Assembly (NCBI GenBank): GCA_000436695.1 | Contig: HF992576.1 | Location: 1-35,831, forward strand | DNA from: Prevotella sp. CAG:1185 | GTDB lineage: Bacteria; Bacteroidota; Bacteroidia; Bacteroidales; Bacteroidaceae | Direction of reading: 5' to 3' | DNA length: 35,831 bases | In this document: one piece after another, positions 7,271 to 15,731 of the stretch | How positions within the stretch are numbered: the stretch's first letter is position 1 | Layout: every line of letters starts with the position of its first letter | The notes under the pieces: model-generated | Databases searched by the model: none | What the model saw: only the letters and a program-made list of their open reading frames with translations | Told to the model about the DNA's origin: nothing | Translations under genes and position numbers: made by a program

Positions 7271-9256
7271 ATGAAGATTAAATTTATGAAGACAAGATTA
7301 TTATATACGGCGATTATTGCCGGCACGCTGAGCCTCGCTTCCTGTGAGCTCGACGAATACAACCCCACCGGCGGCGACGCTACAATAGAGTCGTTCGACG
7401 CATGGCAGGGACTTGAAACTTACTGCTACTCGCCTCTGGCAGAACAGCTCTACAGCGTCTACGACTTCATGTCTGTAGCTGAGGGCGGAACAGATATGTG
7501 GCTCACCCCTGGCGGAAACCCAGACTATGCAAAGCAGCTCATATATTACGACGGACTGACAACAAACACCAACGGAACCAACAAGGTGTTTAAGCAGGCC
7601 TACTCGTGCATCGCGTCGTGCAATGCTGTTATCAACAACGCCGACAACGTGAAGGGCATAACCGACTATGACAAAAAGATTTTGACGGCAGAGGCAAAGA
7701 CTCTGAGAGCTTTCTACAACTTGCTGCTCGTAACTTACTATGGTCCTGTAACTCTGAGCCAGGAAGACATCAGCAAGGGTGAAACCAACGTAAGACCAGT
7801 GCGCAACACTGTTGAAGAATTCTATACGTCTATCATCAACGACCTTACAGAGGCTTCTAAAGATCTTGAAGTACAGCCTTACGGCGGCAACTACGCAAGA
7901 GTATGCAAGAAGACGGCTCTCGGACTGCTTGCACGTGCCTATGCACAGGGCGCAGGCGAAGGTCTGAGCGAGAACGGCGTAAGCTACTGGCAGAGAGCAA
8001 AAGATGTGGCAGAAGACATCATCAACAATGCTTCTGCATACAACGTATATCTCTATCCCGATGTATCTGACCTTTGGGCACAGGCCAACAACCGCAACAA
8101 CCCTGAGGCTCTGTTCATTGTATCGGGACGCGACGCCAACGACGAGTCGTACAACTATGTAAACTGCAACAACAACCTGTTTACATACACCATCTGTAAC
8201 CCTTACAAGTGCAGCGACATCTACACACGCGCGGACAACACCAACTATTATCTTGGCCGCACCAACAACAATACGCTCGCACCTACAAAGTACACTCTCA
8301 ACGTGTTCGACCCGTCATGGGACAAGCGCTATGAGAATACTTTCCTTACAGCCTTCGGACTCTTCTCCATGGTTGATGCCGGATGGGTTGGCCCGTACAA
8401 TGCATGCCGCGTAAGAATAACCAAGAACCTTACAGAGAAATACGGCATGGGAGAGCAATACATAGGACAATATATCTATCCTTATGTAGACATGGCAACA
8501 TCAACATCTGCCTATGGCGGCAACCAGTATTATCCCACAGGAGTATGGGCTAAGGGCGACCACAGCGGCGACACAAAGAATCTTATCAAGGACGTTAAGA
8601 ACGTTTACGTGGTTGACTATCCTGTTGCAGAAGACGACGACCGCTTTGCCATTGTCCTCTCAAGAGAATACAAGACTCTTGAAGACAAGGCACGGAGCAG
8701 ATACTGCACAATAAACATCGACGACCTGTTCGACGGCGACCAGTATAAGACAGCACAGTTTGACGGCACCAACTCTTATCAGCTCTATCCGTCACTCATC
8801 AAATACGACTGGTGCTACAACGGCGTAGTGGGCAACCACATGCAGCGCCGCAACGGCGACATGATGGTTATGCGCACCGCTGAGGTTTACCTCATCGCGG
8901 CTGAAGCATGCCAGCAACTCGGCGACCAGGCAGGAGCAGCCAAATATCTGAAACCGCTCCGCGACCGTGCAGCACGCCCGGGAACAGTGGCTCCCGAGCT
9001 GACAAACATCACAGAGGATACCATCCTTGATGAATATGCACGCGAAATGGCAGGCGAGTTTTACCGTTGGTCACTGCTGAAGCGCCACCACAAACTTGGC
9101 GAACGCCTGAAGCTGTACAACTCTCGCGCAGCACGTTACTTCAACGAAAGCATCCACTACAACCGTCCTATTTCTGCCGACTTCCTCAATCAGATTGAGA
9201 ACAAGGACGAATATGGCGACAACGGATACGGAACTACTCCCGGAAAGGGATATTGA
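7271..9256 (+). CDS. SusD/RagB-family nutrient-binding outer-membrane lipoprotein
   Basis: SusD-type lipoproteins sit on the cell surface over SusC and capture glycans. The 661-residue protein begins with a lipoprotein signal peptide whose lipobox ends at Cys25 (LSLASC), followed by an acidic stretch (ELDEYNP) that fits surface export of Bacteroidetes lipoproteins. Family signatures include YKQAY-type N-terminal helices (FKQAYSCIASCNAVINN), AEAKTLRAFYNLLLVTYYG, MRTAEVYLIAAEACQQLG and ILDEYAREMAGEFYRWSLLKRH near the C-terminus. It is longer than many SusD proteins, with inserts in the middle (about 290-460). It is paired with susC 49 nt upstream, which is diagnostic of a polysaccharide utilisation locus. 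Confidence 0.95.
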   Translation: MKIKFMKTRLLYTAIIAGTLSLASCELDEYNPTGGDATIESFDAWQGLETYCYSPLAEQLYSVYDFMSVAEGGTDMWLTPGGNPDYAKQLIYYDGLTTNTNGTNKVFKQAYSCIASCNAVINNADNVKGITDYDKKILTAEAKTLRAFYNLLLVTYYGPVTLSQEDISKGETNVRPVRNTVEEFYTSIINDLTEASKDLEVQPYGGNYARVCKKTALGLLARAYAQGAGEGLSENGVSYWQRAKDVAEDIINNASAYNVYLYPDVSDLWAQANNRNNPEALFIVSGRDANDESYNYVNCNNNLFTYTICNPYKCSDIYTRADNTNYYLGRTNNNTLAPTKYTLNVFDPSWDKRYENTFLTAFGLFSMVDAGWVGPYNACRVRITKNLTEKYGMGEQYIGQYIYPYVDMATSTSAYGGNQYYPTGVWAKGDHSGDTKNLIKDVKNVYVVDYPVAEDDDRFAIVLSREYKTLEDKARSRYCTINIDDLFDGDQYKTAQFDGTNSYQLYPSLIKYDWCYNGVVGNHMQRRNGDMMVMRTAEVYLIAAEACQQLGDQAGAAKYLKPLRDRAARPGTVAPELTNITEDTILDEYAREMAGEFYRWSLLKRHHKLGERLKLYNSRAARYFNESIHYNRPISADFLNQIENKDEYGDNGYGTTPGKGY

Positions 9257-9299
9257 TAATCAGAACTTAACATCTGAATATCAGCACTAACTAACTCTA

Positions 9300-9360
9300 C
9301 ATACACCCGTAAGGCGGCAGACCACCGCAGACAAAACGGCACCGGTCTTACGGGTGTATG
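9300..9360 (+). other. Large stem-loop downstream of susD
   Basis: CATACACCCGTAAG (9300-9313) pairs perfectly with CTTACGGGTGTATG (9347-9360), a 14-bp stem enclosing 33 nt that can fold further (GCGG against CCGC). No U-tract follows. It lies 44 nt after the susD stop and 120 nt before the next gene. It may protect the 3' end of susCD mRNA, set the ratio of downstream expression, or end transcription in a factor-assisted way. Confidence 0.6.
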
Positions 9361-9441
9361 AAATATCTGAATGATGAATCTATCTACTACAACAGTCACG
9401 TCTTACTAATTACTAAAGCTATAAGCACTTTCATCAAAATA

Positions 9442-9449
9442 TTAATTTG
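9442..9449 (+). promoter_or_regulatory. Possible -7 element before the tandem-domain secreted protein
   Basis: TTAATTTG is a 7-of-8 match to TAnnTTTG, 31 nt before the start codon at 9481. No clear TTTG lies about 20 nt upstream, only TTTC. With the preceding hairpin it hints at separate expression of this gene, but the match is weak. Confidence 0.25.
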
Positions 9450-9480
9450 CTAAAATAATACTAACCATTAAAAGATAATT

Positions 9481-10851
9481 ATGAAGAAAACCTTTTTACT
9501 CGCAGCGATGCTTACCGCATCATGTTTTTCACTTCAGGCCCAAAACTACACTATAACATGGCCAAGTGTTGCCGACGGACAGGCTAAAGGATGGACAGCC
9601 CACTCATGGAGCGCTGACGGAAGCTACATTATTCCGGCAAACACTGTGATTGAAGAAAACGATTACCTTAAAGTTTCTGTTCCAGTTGATTCACCCGTTT
9701 TCGGCGTGTGGAGCACTTATGAAGAAACTTATCCTCTGTACATGTATTGGGGCAGTAATAAGGAGCAGGACAAAAACAGCTATTACGACGACATATATAA
9801 CGCTGCCGGAATAGCAAGAGCCGACCACGGAATGGTCCAGATTGACGCCAAGCAGAGCGGCCGCATGACCGTGTCTTACTCCATGGGCAACAACCTCCGC
9901 TCGTTCTATGTTTATCAAATGCCTACCGAGGAAGAGATGAACAACGGAGTCTATGGTTACTACGTTATGTGCAGCACAACAAACGCAGCAGGCATACACA
10001 CCTCGGCATTTAACGTTAGAGCCGACAGAACTTATCTGCTCATAGCATCGAACAGCGGCAACCAGCTTTATCAGATGACCTACAGCGCGCCAGATCCGAC
10101 AACAGGATATACAGCCACCGACCTGCCTGCCGAGCCTTACACTGTAACAACATTCCCGTCAACAGAAGACGCTTTGGCAAATGGATTTGAAGCTCATTCA
10201 TGGGGCGAAGGCTATGTCTATCCGGCAAACACCGTTATTGCCGACAATGACGACATGACCCTTACCAATATGTTAACGTGTGGAGTGTTCCCTCCAAGCT
10301 GGTTCCATGATGTTGCCAGCAACACCGACTATCCTTCTTACATGTATTTCGGAAGTGCGCTCGACAATAACAACAAGGACGACATCTATTCGGTTGACGG
10401 CATCGCAAGAGCCGACCATGGAATAGTAAGCCTCAAGGCAAAGAAATCAGGACGCGTGATATTGTCTTATTCTATGGGAGGAAACAACCGCACATGCTAC
10501 GTATGGCGCGTAGGCACACAGGAAGAAATAGACAACGGCATCTACGGCGGATATGTCCTTACAAACTTCACTGATACCAAAGGCATACACAGCCCGGCAT
10601 TTGACGTTATGGCAGGCAACGAATATTATATCATCGGCTCAGGTTCAGGCAACCAGCTCTATGCCATCGGCTTCGCCAACACCGACGTTCAGAGCGGCAC
10701 TACAAGCATTAATGGTGTTACAGACAACGCCTCAGCCGCTGTAAACGACGGCAGGATATACAGCATTGACGGACGCTACGTGGGCAAAGACAAGAACAGC
10801 CTCGGCAAAGGCCTATATATAATGAACGGCAAGAAATTCGCCGTTAAATAA
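9481..10851 (+). CDS. Secreted protein with two tandem unassigned domains and a T9SS-type tail
   Basis: I do not recognise a named family. The 456-residue protein has a signal peptide (MKKTFLLAAMLTASCFSLQAQ, cut probably after LQAQ; a Cys at 15 has Thr at -3, a poor lipobox). The body is two copies of one domain, about 22-205 and 223-400. Matched segments are AHSW, Y-(I/V)-YPANTVI or IIPANTVI, MYWGS/MYFGS, GIARADHG, SGR...SYSMG-NN-R, VYGYYV/IYGGYV, GIH-(S/T)-(S/P)AF and GSGNQLY-type ends. The last 50 residues (GRIYSIDGRYVG ... GLYIMNGKKFAVK) look like a T9SS sorting domain, so the protein is probably surface-attached or released. The beta-rich repeats and the place between susD and a pectinase suggest a glycan-binding role. 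That is inference. A terminator follows at 10979. Confidence 0.75.
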   Translation: MKKTFLLAAMLTASCFSLQAQNYTITWPSVADGQAKGWTAHSWSADGSYIIPANTVIEENDYLKVSVPVDSPVFGVWSTYEETYPLYMYWGSNKEQDKNSYYDDIYNAAGIARADHGMVQIDAKQSGRMTVSYSMGNNLRSFYVYQMPTEEEMNNGVYGYYVMCSTTNAAGIHTSAFNVRADRTYLLIASNSGNQLYQMTYSAPDPTTGYTATDLPAEPYTVTTFPSTEDALANGFEAHSWGEGYVYPANTVIADNDDMTLTNMLTCGVFPPSWFHDVASNTDYPSYMYFGSALDNNNKDDIYSVDGIARADHGIVSLKAKKSGRVILSYSMGGNNRTCYVWRVGTQEEIDNGIYGGYVLTNFTDTKGIHSPAFDVMAGNEYYIIGSGSGNQLYAIGFANTDVQSGTTSINGVTDNASAAVNDGRIYSIDGRYVGKDKNSLGKGLYIMNGKKFAVK

Positions 10852-10978
10852 ACATTCAGAACTCATTAATAAACAAGCATCTGAAATATGTGCATGCCTT
10901 CATACATCTGCATCAGCACAACATCGTGCGAAAGACAGTGCGTAAAGCTGGCTGAAGGCACTTATTTGACTTAACCGG

Positions 10979-11013
10979 GACGACCGTCTTTATCATTAAG
11001 GCGGTCGTCTTTT
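10979..11013 (+). terminator. Intrinsic terminator after the tandem-domain protein
   Basis: GACGACCG (10979-10986) pairs with CGGTCGTC (11002-11009), with further CTT/AAG pairing inside and a small loop, followed directly by TTTT. It lies about 130 nt after the stop at 10851 and 85 nt before the pectinase start, so the two genes may be separate transcripts. The pectinase would then need its own promoter; I see no good -7 match in the remaining gap. Confidence 0.7.
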
Positions 11014-11096
11014 AAATTAACCGCAAGTTAAAAATCATCTACTGACAGGAAATCTATAAACAACAAATCACGAATATTTCTTAATTATCACAGATT

Positions 11097-14000
11097 ATGA
11101 AACTTATTGAAAAGCTGGCTCTAGCTGCAGCGACTCTTGTTCCGGCAACGATTAACGCCGGGGCAACCATTGAGGGGAGCCTTGACCCCGAATCGGTGGT
11201 GGCAGAATGGAGCAACTCATCTGCTTATCCTAAAATTATCGACATCAACTTCAGCGACGCAATGTGGCCCGGACAGACCTGGACAGGCGAAACAGGCATA
11301 GACTGTCCATCGTTTGACGAAGGCGGATATGTCAACACAATTATCGACATTCCTGCAAACGGCGGCAACAGCGTTAAGTATCCTGTGCTATTTCACAATT
11401 GCACATTCGCCAACAAAAACTCCTACAATGGATTTGCAGGGGCTACAGCGGCTTTCTGCAGACAGTATTATTTAGGACAGAACGCGAACGGAAGCGGCAC
11501 TCAATATGCCAACGACTGGACCGTAAGCGGACACACCAAGTATCTTGAGGACAACATAAAATATGGCGACGACGGCAAGACTCCCATCTATGGCGAAGCC
11601 GGATTTGTTCAGATGTGCCGCGACAACTCTTATCTTGACGAAAACAACAACAGAGTTTCACGTCACGGATGGATGGAGATAGACCACATTCCTTATGTTG
11701 AGCGCATACAATGGTCATGGTCGTCTACGGCATGGGGACGCGGAATTAAATGCGACATCAAGATAGGCGAAGGCGACTGGCAGCCATTGGTGTGGATGGG
11801 TTCAGGCAAACACGACAGAGGCTACACCTCTTTCAGCGACCAGGGCTACTTCATGGAGAACGTAATCAACGCAAGCGATGTGTCTATACGCTGGAGAGTA
11901 TGGGACGGCGACAACATGACAACAAGCGTTCAGGTGGATGCCAACGGCAACCCCGTTTTTTCAACCGCTGTTAATCCTCTCGCACAACAGCAGGCTCCGC
12001 GTGTCCACAAGATTCAGATATTCGGCTCTGAGATTACTGCCGAGCAGGCTCAGTATGCCAAAGACAATCCGGTGAGCGACGTGGGCGAGCTGTCAGACAT
12101 TGAAGGCGGCGGAGACACTTCTGACGACAACGCACCCGACGCCAACGCTCCCGTAGAGATGTACACCGTGGCGCAGGACGGCACAGGCGACTACACAAAG
12201 ATACAGGATGCAATAAATGCCGTAAGCGAAGGCGCACGAGGAATAATATACATACGTCCGGGCGTGTATGAAGAGAACATCTATGCCGGAACAAAGACTA
12301 ACAAGAATAAGTTTATAAGCCTCATCGGCGAAGACAAAGCTACCACCATTCTGACATCATCGGTCGACCGCGGCTCAAACAACCCGCAGAATACATATAA
12401 CGACTGCGCCGCGCTCAACGTCTACACATCACGCTTCTATGCCGAAAACCTTACCATACGCAACACTAGCGGCAACGTGGGACAGGCCGAGGCTCTGTTT
12501 ACGGCAGGCGATGCACACATATTCAACAACTGCCTGCTAAGCGGATACCAGGATACATACAAGGCAAACATAGGCGCGCGCGGATACTTTACACGATGCA
12601 CCATTGAGGGCGCAACCGACTTTATATACGACAGCGGACTGGAATGGTTTGAGAACTGCGAGATTACATGTCTTAAAGGCGGAGGCTACATCACCGCAGC
12701 AGGCGACGCCGGACTGACACTGACCAAGACTCTCTATCCCGAACTGAGCACAGACAAGTTCTATGCAGGCCTGTTCTTCCGCAACTGCCGCATTGTTCCT
12801 GCTCCGAGAGTATCGGCAGGCGACTATTATCTGGGCCGCCCGTGGAAGGAGAAATGCGGAACAATGTTCATACAGTGTACGCTCGACGCACACATCAACG
12901 CCAAGGGTTGGAAAGAATGGAGCGGAGCCGAGAACAACTGCTCTTACTTTGAATACAAGAATGTTGACAAGAGCGGCAACCCGGTTGACACATCATCGCG
13001 CGCAGCGTTCAGCCATCAGGCTACAGACGCCGAGGTTGCTGCATACATGAATCCGGAGTTCCTCTTCTCTAAATTCTCTGACGTTTCTTTCGACTACAAC
13101 TCAATACTCAGCGGCGCTCCCGCACCTACAAACTTTACTGTTTCAGACACAGGTTTCACATGGGAGGGCAACGACAAGGCAGCTGGCTATCTTATATATA
13201 AAGACGGCGTGTTTGTTGACATGACAACTGAGACTTCTTATACCAAAGACGCTGCCGACAACGCCACATACACAATAAAGAGCGTATCGCGCCACGGCGT
13301 GACATCAGATGCAGTTGAAGTAAAAGAAGGCGCAATGGTGCCTGCGTTTCCGACAGCCGAAGGCTTCGGCAAATACACATCAGGCGGCCGCGGCGGACAG
13401 GTGGTTACTGTAACATCTCTTGCCGACGACGGAACTGAAGGCACTCTGCGCTGGGCTTTCAGCCAGTATGCCGACGAACCTCTGACAATAGTTTTTGCCG
13501 TTAACGGAGAGATTCATCTCAACAACACTCTTAGCGTTAAGCGTTCTGACTGGACTTTGGCCGGACAGACTGCTCCCGGCGACGGAATAAGCATTGTCGG
13601 CGACAAGGTTAACTTCGGAGGCTCTCAGAACTTCATTGTGCGCAACATACGTTTCCGCTCAGGCGACGGCAAGCAAGACCAGGCCTGCGGAACAGAAAAC
13701 TGCTCTAACTACATTTTTGACCACTGCGCATTCGGATGGTCGATGGAAGAAAACATGAACACGGCCGACAGCCACTTCCTCACCGTTCAATACAGCATTG
13801 TTCACGAAGGACTTTACGACGCCGGACATGCCAAAGGCGTGCGCGGATACGGAACACAATGGGGAGGCTCGCCGGCGACATATCACCACAACCTGCTGGC
13901 AGGAAACGACTCGCGCAGTCCGCGCTTTAACGGTGCACGCGGCGAGGACTATGTGGTGTTTATGGAGTTTGCCAACAACGTGAACTTCAACTGGGGACGC

Positions 14001-14993
14001 TGGAACTCTTGCTACGGCGGAGAGAATACTGCCGAAATTACATCATACAACGGCAAGAACTCTGTGCATGAGTGCAACTTCATGAACAACTATTACAAGC
14101 CGGGACCGCAGTCGCCCGACAATTCAGTGTTCGTTGTTTCAAGCTACGCACGCGACGGCGCCACATCGTGGGCTCCTGCTAAATGGTATGTCAACGGCAA
14201 CATAATGGAGGGCAACGACGCTGCCAACGCTGACAACTGGAAGGCAATGAGCGCAGAGACTTACTCGCTCGACGACATTCGCGCCGATGAACGCATTGTT
14301 ACCGCCACTCCCTATTACCGTTACAATGCGGCAATGGGCAACGTTGGCGAATATGACCCGGCGCTTTATATGCTCACTGACATAGAGACTGCCGAGGACG
14401 CATATAACACGGTGCTCGAAAAGGCCGGAACAATTAACCGCGATGTGATAGAGCAGCGCGTTATCAACGACGTAAAGACCGGCACGCCTAAGTATTCAGG
14501 TTCTAAATCAAAGAAGAATGGTATCATCGACTCAGTAAACGATGCCGAAGGCTTCGGCCTCGACCACGGCAACGAGAAGGCGCCTACTGACACTGACGGC
14601 GACGGCATGCCTGACGAATGGGAGAAGGAGCATGGACTCAACGCAAACGATGCTTCTGACCGCAACAAGAAGAATGCCGATGGCTACACTGCTCTTGAGG
14701 TTTACATAAACGGCCTGATGGGTGAAGTGCTCGACGATGACTTTACTTCAGGCATAACACAGGCTGTAACAGAAAAGCCGGTAATAAACTACAACAGCAG
14801 CAACAACACTTTGACGGTGAGCAGCAATGCCATTGGTGCAACGCTGCGCATATTTACCACCGACGGCAAGCAGTTGTCGCAGACGCGCATAACATCTGAA
14901 AAGACTCATCTTAACAACTTGCCCAACGGAATGGTGCTGCTATATGTAAGCGGCAGTAACCTATGTCCGAGAATACTTAAAGTTGCAAGGTGA
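11097..14993 (+). CDS. Secreted pectin methylesterase (CE8)-pectate lyase (PL1-like) fusion enzyme
   Basis: The 1298-residue protein joins two pectin-degrading activities. After a signal peptide (about 1-21) comes an unassigned beta-rich domain (about 35-330) and an acidic linker. The methylesterase domain (about 354-680) has GVYEEN, QAEAL (Q463), GYQDTY (Q485, catalytic D486), GATDFIY (D508) and LGRPW (R581, W583). The D486-D508 spacing fits the family. An Fn3-like module (about 685-740) follows. The lyase domain (about 748-1100) starts FPTAEGFGKYTSGGRGG and carries NDSRSPRFNGARG (R943 in the arginine-rich active region). Next is a calcium-binding type segment DTDGDGMPDEWE (from 1165), as seen at the end of Bacteroidetes PL1 proteins, then a T9SS-like tail (THLNNLPNGMVLLYVSG). 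The esterase would make de-esterified galacturonan, the lyase's substrate. One oddity is IYDSG where IFG-type residues are usual. Confidence 0.93.
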   Translation: MKLIEKLALAAATLVPATINAGATIEGSLDPESVVAEWSNSSAYPKIIDINFSDAMWPGQTWTGETGIDCPSFDEGGYVNTIIDIPANGGNSVKYPVLFHNCTFANKNSYNGFAGATAAFCRQYYLGQNANGSGTQYANDWTVSGHTKYLEDNIKYGDDGKTPIYGEAGFVQMCRDNSYLDENNNRVSRHGWMEIDHIPYVERIQWSWSSTAWGRGIKCDIKIGEGDWQPLVWMGSGKHDRGYTSFSDQGYFMENVINASDVSIRWRVWDGDNMTTSVQVDANGNPVFSTAVNPLAQQQAPRVHKIQIFGSEITAEQAQYAKDNPVSDVGELSDIEGGGDTSDDNAPDANAPVEMYTVAQDGTGDYTKIQDAINAVSEGARGIIYIRPGVYEENIYAGTKTNKNKFISLIGEDKATTILTSSVDRGSNNPQNTYNDCAALNVYTSRFYAENLTIRNTSGNVGQAEALFTAGDAHIFNNCLLSGYQDTYKANIGARGYFTRCTIEGATDFIYDSGLEWFENCEITCLKGGGYITAAGDAGLTLTKTLYPELSTDKFYAGLFFRNCRIVPAPRVSAGDYYLGRPWKEKCGTMFIQCTLDAHINAKGWKEWSGAENNCSYFEYKNVDKSGNPVDTSSRAAFSHQATDAEVAAYMNPEFLFSKFSDVSFDYNSILSGAPAPTNFTVSDTGFTWEGNDKAAGYLIYKDGVFVDMTTETSYTKDAADNATYTIKSVSRHGVTSDAVEVKEGAMVPAFPTAEGFGKYTSGGRGGQVVTVTSLADDGTEGTLRWAFSQYADEPLTIVFAVNGEIHLNNTLSVKRSDWTLAGQTAPGDGISIVGDKVNFGGSQNFIVRNIRFRSGDGKQDQACGTENCSNYIFDHCAFGWSMEENMNTADSHFLTVQYSIVHEGLYDAGHAKGVRGYGTQWGGSPATYHHNLLAGNDSRSPRFNGARGEDYVVFMEFANNVNFNWGRWNSCYGGENTAEITSYNGKNSVHECNFMNNYYKPGPQSPDNSVFVVSSYARDGATSWAPAKWYVNGNIMEGNDAANADNWKAMSAETYSLDDIRADERIVTATPYYRYNAAMGNVGEYDPALYMLTDIETAEDAYNTVLEKAGTINRDVIEQRVINDVKTGTPKYSGSKSKKNGIIDSVNDAEGFGLDHGNEKAPTDTDGDGMPDEWEKEHGLNANDASDRNKKNADGYTALEVYINGLMGEVLDDDFTSGITQAVTEKPVINYNSSNNTLTVSSNAIGATLRIFTTDGKQLSQTRITSEKTHLNNLPNGMVLLYVSGSNLCPRILKVAR

Positions 14994-15001
14994 TGATATT
15001 T

Positions 15002-15043
15002 AAAAAATCCCCGAAAGCTAAAAATGCTTTCGGGGATTTTTTT
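15002..15043. terminator. Strong bidirectional intrinsic terminator after the pectinase
   Basis: ATCCCCGAAAGC (15007-15018) pairs perfectly with GCTTTCGGGGAT (15026-15037) around a 7-nt loop, with an A-run before and a T-run after. The symmetry means it should work on both strands. It begins 8 nt after the stop codon of the pectinase gene and closes the pectin locus. Confidence 0.92.
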
Positions 15044-15082
15044 AGGAGTTAAAGGAGTTAGTAGTAGTTAAAGTAGTTAAAG
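15044..15082. repeat. Short tandem repeat of about 9 bp
   Basis: Four near-identical units follow each other: AGGAGTTAA, AGGAGTTAG, TAGTAGTTAA and AGTAGTTAA. The third has one extra base. They begin right after the terminator T-tract. The array is probably a slippage-prone spacer; no gene overlaps it. Confidence 0.6.
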
Positions 15083-15353
15083 TCATATGCCTTATTTCTA
15101 CACTACAACGATAATAAGTTTTACCAAAACAAAGCATTCGAATTGACTAACGTCGAACGTTGTTTCTTCACTCTTCACTTAACACTTATAATCCTTTCTT
15201 TTTTAGGTAAAAACTCAGGACAAAATATTTTTTCAATCTAGAGAACAGACATATAACGGATGTTAATGAAATGGTATAAAAACCGGCAAAGCATTAACAT
15301 TCATTTACAGAAAAGACATTATTATGGACACAAAAGCTATGGTTTTGTGGCAA

Positions 15354-15450
15354 TAATGCACGTATTTTGGATGGTAAATGGGCACGTTTCGCAACATAAC
15401 TCGGCCACTTTTGCACCGTAAACGGCCGAGTAATGTTTTTTAACTATTGC
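15354..15450. repeat. 22-bp phased repeat array, copy B
   Basis: Units begin at 15354 (21 bp before the next), 15375, 15397, 15419 and 15441, the last four exactly 22 bp apart. Starts read TAATGC, TAAATGGGC, TAACTCGGCC, TAAACGGCC and TAACTATTGC; unit ends include TTTCGCAACA and TTTTGCACCG. The motif and phase match the array at 3079-3166. Within it ACTCGGCC (15399-15406) and GGCCGAGT (15424-15431) form a perfect 8-bp inverted repeat with a 17-nt loop. Confidence 0.6.
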
Positions 15451-15487
15451 AATTTTATCGCATAAGCAGCATAAGCAACAGATTATC

Positions 15488-15518
15488 AGGCAGTTAACAA
15501 AACCGCCTGTTTTTTTGT
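15488..15518 (+). terminator. Possible plus-strand terminator hairpin
   Basis: CAGGCAGTT pairs with AACCGCCTG (one A-C mismatch on this strand, a G-U pair on the other) with a short loop, followed by a run of T on the plus strand. No gene ends just before it. It may be part of the repeated block that includes the 22-bp array. Confidence 0.4.
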
Positions 15519-15731
15519 GCTTTTTCACGCCCAACCACACTTTCACTACAAGCATGGCTATTCTGAGAGCGTTAAATGTATGGGATAAATCAAAAATAAT
15601 TACAAATGCCAAGAATATTGGGTAAGTCTTTAAGCCAAAGTAATTCATTAAACCGCACACAGTTTTTATCTATTTTGTGCATCAATGCTTTCAGTCGTCT
15701 TTTGGCTTTCTGTTGGTGCATTCTTGTTAGC

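Larger units (their letters stand above)
15083..15731. other. Non-coding region with repeats between the pectinase and the orphan membrane protein
   Basis: Besides the 22-bp array and the hairpin listed separately, this stretch has only short or overlapping open frames on the minus strand (for example 15337-15660) with unusual Cys/Leu-rich composition. They run through the repeat array, so I treat them as chance frames. No RNA gene is recognisable. Confidence 0.5.

Noticed and set aside
9481..9543. Lipoprotein signal in the tandem-domain protein (Cys15)
   Set aside because: Thr at -3 and a hydrophobic continuation with an AQ-type cleavage site fit signal peptidase I better.
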